Below are positions 61,330-64,000 of a DNA stretch of 64,000 nt, piece after piece. How positions within the stretch are numbered: the first letter of the stretch is position 1; every line of letters begins with the position of its first letter. This DNA comes from Cyclobacteriaceae bacterium. GTDB taxonomy: Bacteria > Bacteroidota > Bacteroidia > Cytophagales > Cyclobacteriaceae. The DNA is taken from contig JABFRS010000001.1 of the NCBI GenBank assembly GCA_013141055.1, positions 2,414,567 to 2,478,566 on the forward strand, in the 5' to 3' direction. The notes below the pieces were generated by a model that was given only the letters and a program-made list of their open reading frames with translations, was not told the DNA's origin and searched no databases. Position numbers and translations under genes: made by a program.

Positions 61330-63874
61330 CCAGGGCTTTGTTTCGGTAGAAGATATTAAAATTATCCTTAGTTATCACAAAGCTGTGAAAGTTTAACGTG
61401 GAGAATGGTTTTGCGGTAGATAGAATACTCTTAAACCGGTTGAAATATTCGAGGGCATCTGCCTGATTGGTAATCGTGCTTACAAATGTCAGAGCGTATT
61501 GATCATTCAAAAGCAGATTGCTTGTCTCAAGTTTTTTGCTTTTAAAATATTCGGCATTGAATTTCTCCAATGACGCTGACACGATATTACTGACGTTATC
61601 AGGAAAGCGATGAACGATTACAAAATAATGAGGCTCATCGAAGGACGCCATGAATCTTATGCCTTTTGATCTCTCTGTTTTTTCAAGGAAAGTCCTTGAG
61701 CTTTCCAGTAATGTTTGTGCGTACAGATGAATGGGTTGATCTTCATATTTTTTGATGAATTCTCCGAGTTCATACTGATATCGTGTGACGTCTTCGGTTT
61801 TACCAGTAATGAGAATCTGCAAAAGATCCAACTGAGGTGTAAAAGTTGTTTCACCAACGGCGCGGGCCGTTTTTATTTTATCCTGTGCTCCCCTGAGATT
61901 ATTTTTTTCAAACTCAGCATAAGCTTCTTTGTAAATGATCTTTTGCTTTTCCTGTGCGACACTTGTTTCTTTTAGATAATTTGGATTCAGCAATATCTTT
62001 GTATAAGTAGAATTTGGAAACTCATCTTTCAGATTCTGAGCAAGCACGTCTGCCTTATTGTCTCCACGCTCTTTATGAATGAGGTATAACTTATAGAGGA
62101 CTTCAGGTTTAAAGGAAGACTTTGGGAATCGATCTAAAAGTTTTTCGTAGGAATCTTCGGCGTTATCTTTTTCACTTAACTGGAAATAATAAAGATCTCC
62201 AAGTTTGAAGTAGGCTTCTTCAATCATGCCATAGGAAATCTTCTTTTGATCATCTGTAACAGGTAACTCGCTGAGGATTTTTGTAAAGGCCTGTTTTGCA
62301 GGGGATATCCCTGCTACAACCGGCGCAATAACCTTGGGATCATTACTGACATTAGTACTGGTAACATCATTTGGATTGGTAACGACCGATGAAATGGTAG
62401 CGGTTCGCGAGGACCTCCTCCAGTTATCCTCAAGAGGTATTGTGCCCCAAATCCTCTGGAATTCACCCTGCCCGGATGAAACGGCTGATGCATTGCCAAA
62501 ATACCAATCGGTAGTGCTTGTGGATTCCGTGAGAAAGAAGCTGCTGCTTTGATTGTTGCCGCCGCTATTATCAGATCTTTTTTTCTTCTTTTTCTTTCCT
62601 TCTTCTTTCTTTTCTCGTGCTGCAAAGACAGAATCAATTCGGCTATGGAGCACGGATGAATCAAGAGCGGCCATCATTAATAAACTATCCTGCCATTGAA
62701 TGGTTTCTGTATACTTTACAAATTCTCCCAGAACCTCATGACGTTTTTTAATAGCGACATAATTTTCAAACTCCGGAGGCAAAGCGGTGACCGCGCTATC
62801 GTAAAATGATTTAGCCAGAGAGAAACGTTTCAGTGAATCAAAGTATAGCTGACCTATGCGGAGATAGGCATTGCCTTGTATTCTTTTATTCTTCCCCGCG
62901 TGAGCGGATAGTTTATATTGATCGATTGCCTCAGGAATATTGCCCTGCTTTCTTTCGAATTCGCCAAGTTCAAAATAGATCTTGTCTTTAAATTCCTGGT
63001 TTTTAGTATCGGATAAAAGCTTTGCAAACTGCTTTCGAATGTTTCTTATATTTTTTGAATTGTCAAGACGCGCTACCTGAGCCATGTTAAGGCGGGCATA
63101 AAAATCTATTTCGTAATCTGGATTGGTGGCAAGGCATCTTTGATAATAATTGTACGCTTCAGATCCGAAGCCAAGTTTTTGATAGACCTGACCAATAATA
63201 AAATAAATCCTTCCTTTTCTATCTGCTTTAGTAAGCAGGGAATCTGATTTGGTAAGGTTCCGAAGCATATTATCATAATCGGCACGGACCTGATAGTAAT
63301 AAGCCTTTTCCAGGTAAAGATTTTTTGAATTCGTCTTATTGAGTTTTTCTTTTTCAAGAAATTGAAATGCTTCTTCGGCTTTTGCAAATTCCTCTTGTTC
63401 AGTAAAAGTTCTGATCAAATGAATAAGTGCTACATGACGAAGATTTATGTCATGGCTTTTAGTGTTGACAAATTTGAAAGTTTGGATAGCGTTCTGAAAA
63501 TCGCAGTCATAAAGTCTGGCAAGACCCACCAGCACATAATCATCATCAAGCCATCGGCTATTGGGGTGACGTTGTATCGAGATGGAAGCCATCTTGATAA
63601 TTTCTTCGGTATCTTTTTTATAGCTTTTAGCAAGGGTTGTATCCAGCTTGGGGAAAAGCCTCAAGATCTGATTAGGGTCATCATCAAGACTTTTGAGAAT
63701 AACTTTTTCAACTTCACGTACTTTTTCCTTCGCGTAGAAATATCCGTTGAAGCGCGCCGTTGTATTGTGATAAAAACTTCCGACTACGGTGTTTTGATTG
63801 GATGAGCAGCTCCACCACGTTAATGCGGAAACGAGACAAAAAACCACAATAACCAGACGTCGGATCACCTTCAT
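61280..63874 (-). CDS. sprE: SprE/PorW-like TPR lipoprotein of the type IX secretion system
   Basis: The 864-residue protein has a lipoprotein signal with Cys23 (WWSCSSNQ), then TPR-type helices from about residue 40 to 440, a Lys/Ser-rich linker (EGKKKKKKRSDNSGGNNQ), a second TPR block, and a conserved C-terminal alpha/beta domain (PHYFVIVHRFPD, then FVITKDNFNIFYRN). This layout and length match SprE of Flavobacterium and PorW of Porphyromonas, needed for T9SS function and stability of the secretion complex. The CSSNQNTVVGSFYHNTTARFN start fits too. It is upstream of, and overlaps, PBP copy 2. Confidence 0.85.
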   Translation of the reverse strand: MKVIRRLVIVVFCLVSALTWWSCSSNQNTVVGSFYHNTTARFNGYFYAKEKVREVEKVILKSLDDDPNQILRLFPKLDTTLAKSYKKDTEEIIKMASISIQRHPNSRWLDDDYVLVGLARLYDCDFQNAIQTFKFVNTKSHDINLRHVALIHLIRTFTEQEEFAKAEEAFQFLEKEKLNKTNSKNLYLEKAYYYQVRADYDNMLRNLTKSDSLLTKADRKGRIYFIIGQVYQKLGFGSEAYNYYQRCLATNPDYEIDFYARLNMAQVARLDNSKNIRNIRKQFAKLLSDTKNQEFKDKIYFELGEFERKQGNIPEAIDQYKLSAHAGKNKRIQGNAYLRIGQLYFDSLKRFSLAKSFYDSAVTALPPEFENYVAIKKRHEVLGEFVKYTETIQWQDSLLMMAALDSSVLHSRIDSVFAAREKKEEGKKKKKKRSDNSGGNNQSSSFFLTESTSTTDWYFGNASAVSSGQGEFQRIWGTIPLEDNWRRSSRTATISSVVTNPNDVTSTNVSNDPKVIAPVVAGISPAKQAFTKILSELPVTDDQKKISYGMIEEAYFKLGDLYYFQLSEKDNAEDSYEKLLDRFPKSSFKPEVLYKLYLIHKERGDNKADVLAQNLKDEFPNSTYTKILLNPNYLKETSVAQEKQKIIYKEAYAEFEKNNLRGAQDKIKTARAVGETTFTPQLDLLQILITGKTEDVTRYQYELGEFIKKYEDQPIHLYAQTLLESSRTFLEKTERSKGIRFMASFDEPHYFVIVHRFPDNVSNIVSASLEKFNAEYFKSKKLETSNLLLNDQYALTFVSTITNQADALEYFNRFKSILSTAKPFSTLNFHSFVITKDNFNIFYRNKALDEYLSFFDRHYQKENQ

Positions 63875-63890
63875 GAAGGGGTTTGAGCTA

Positions 63891-63898
63891 CAAACGTA
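63891..63898 (-). promoter_or_regulatory. Bacteroidota -7 promoter element (TACGTTTG) of sprE, leftward
   Basis: Exact TAnnTTTG match on the - strand ending 16 bases before the SprE/PorW-like ATG, the commonest distance in this window. Confidence 0.6.
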
Positions 63899-63936
63899 AA
63901 AAACAGATTTTCAATATTATAATCGGCCAGAATATC

Positions 63937-63944
63937 TAATTTTG
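63937..63944 (+). promoter_or_regulatory. Bacteroidota -7 promoter element (TAATTTTG), rightward
   Basis: Exact TAnnTTTG match ending 16 bases before a TTG that opens a frame running off the right edge. It is back to back with the sprE element. Confidence 0.5.
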
Positions 63945-63960
63945 CACATATTTTCCTGAT

Positions 63961-64000
63961 TTGAAACCAAAAAAGACAATATCTGAAAGGCTGACGGCTC
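63961..64000 (+). CDS. Start of a gene cut by the right window edge
   Basis: A TTG 16 bases after a TAATTTTG element opens a frame whose first 13 residues read (M/L)KPKKTISERLTA, a basic start without a signal peptide. The spacing equals that seen before other genes here. Too little is visible to name it; a TTG start is plausible because several genes in this window use it. Confidence 0.4.
   Translation, partial: MKPKKTISERLTA

Noticed and set aside
63362..63805. 147-codon + strand frame inside sprE/porW
   Set aside because: Antisense to a well-supported TPR lipoprotein; Phe/Ile/Lys-rich composition typical of the complement of a helical repeat gene.
1..64000. CRISPR arrays, tRNA or rRNA genes, insertion sequences, prophage or integrase genes
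   Set aside because: No regularly spaced repeats, cloverleaf-like sequences, transposase or integrase motifs, or rRNA-like stretches were seen on either strand.

Overview
The window comes from a member of the phylum Bacteroidota, most likely the order Cytophagales. The main reasons are a PorP/SprF-gldK-gldL-gldM-gldN cluster with two further type IX secretion loci (a PorE-like and a SprE/PorW-like gene), a LytS/LytTR two-component pair, Bacteroidota-type families (DUF4783, DUF4271, DUF2911), and about fifteen gene starts preceded by the Bacteroidota -7 promoter element TAnnTTTG. The sequence is ordinary chromosomal DNA, densely coded on both strands. I found no rRNA, tRNA, insertion sequence, prophage or CRISPR array, and no gene-free stretch longer than 300 bases.

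Layout. 0-3.5 kb: end of a LytTR regulator, a small secreted protein, a SpoU rRNA/tRNA methyltransferase, a secreted Gly-rich protein and a PurM-type AIR synthase. 3.6-10.6 kb: a secreted S9 peptidase, convergent with gpmI, a conserved 167-residue protein and the PorE-like T9SS lipoprotein. 10.7-18 kb: DUF4783-nadC, a YcxB-like membrane protein, recX, a YHS protein, a DinB/ATP-grasp/LysE operon, tag, an exported RidA and prmA. 18-28.8 kb: an unrecognised 1588-residue exported protein, a fused 5-oxoprolinase, two lipoproteins and prfA.

28.8-35 kb holds a candidate lipid or quinone biosynthesis locus: a SAM methyltransferase and a type III polyketide synthase in one operon, a divergent UbiA-type prenyltransferase, and a geranylgeranyl-reductase-like flavoprotein about 3 kb away. 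35-48 kb: a pseudo-receiver protein, a retropepsin-like/PDZ protein, a LOG-family hydrolase with a possible 35-residue membrane peptide upstream, DUF2911, a second PD40/OmpA-like protein, a HisA-like TIM barrel lacking one catalytic Asp, uvrA, a LytS/LytTR pair and hemW. 47-54.7 kb: DUF4271, hemD, porP/sprF and gldKLMN, ended by a strong terminator shared with uvrC. 54.7-63.9 kb: uvrC, two tandem class A penicillin-binding proteins and the SprE/PorW-like lipoprotein, transcribed leftward.

The strongest theme is T9SS and gliding. PorP/SprF, GldK and GldN form outer-membrane and periplasmic parts, GldL and GldM the inner-membrane motor, PorE-like a peptidoglycan anchor, and SprE/PorW a TPR lipoprotein adaptor. 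The most unusual local observation is a segment inside GldN that reads like a chitin-binding type 3 (CBM5/12) module. All functional assignments rest on motifs and architecture read by eye; no database search was run.
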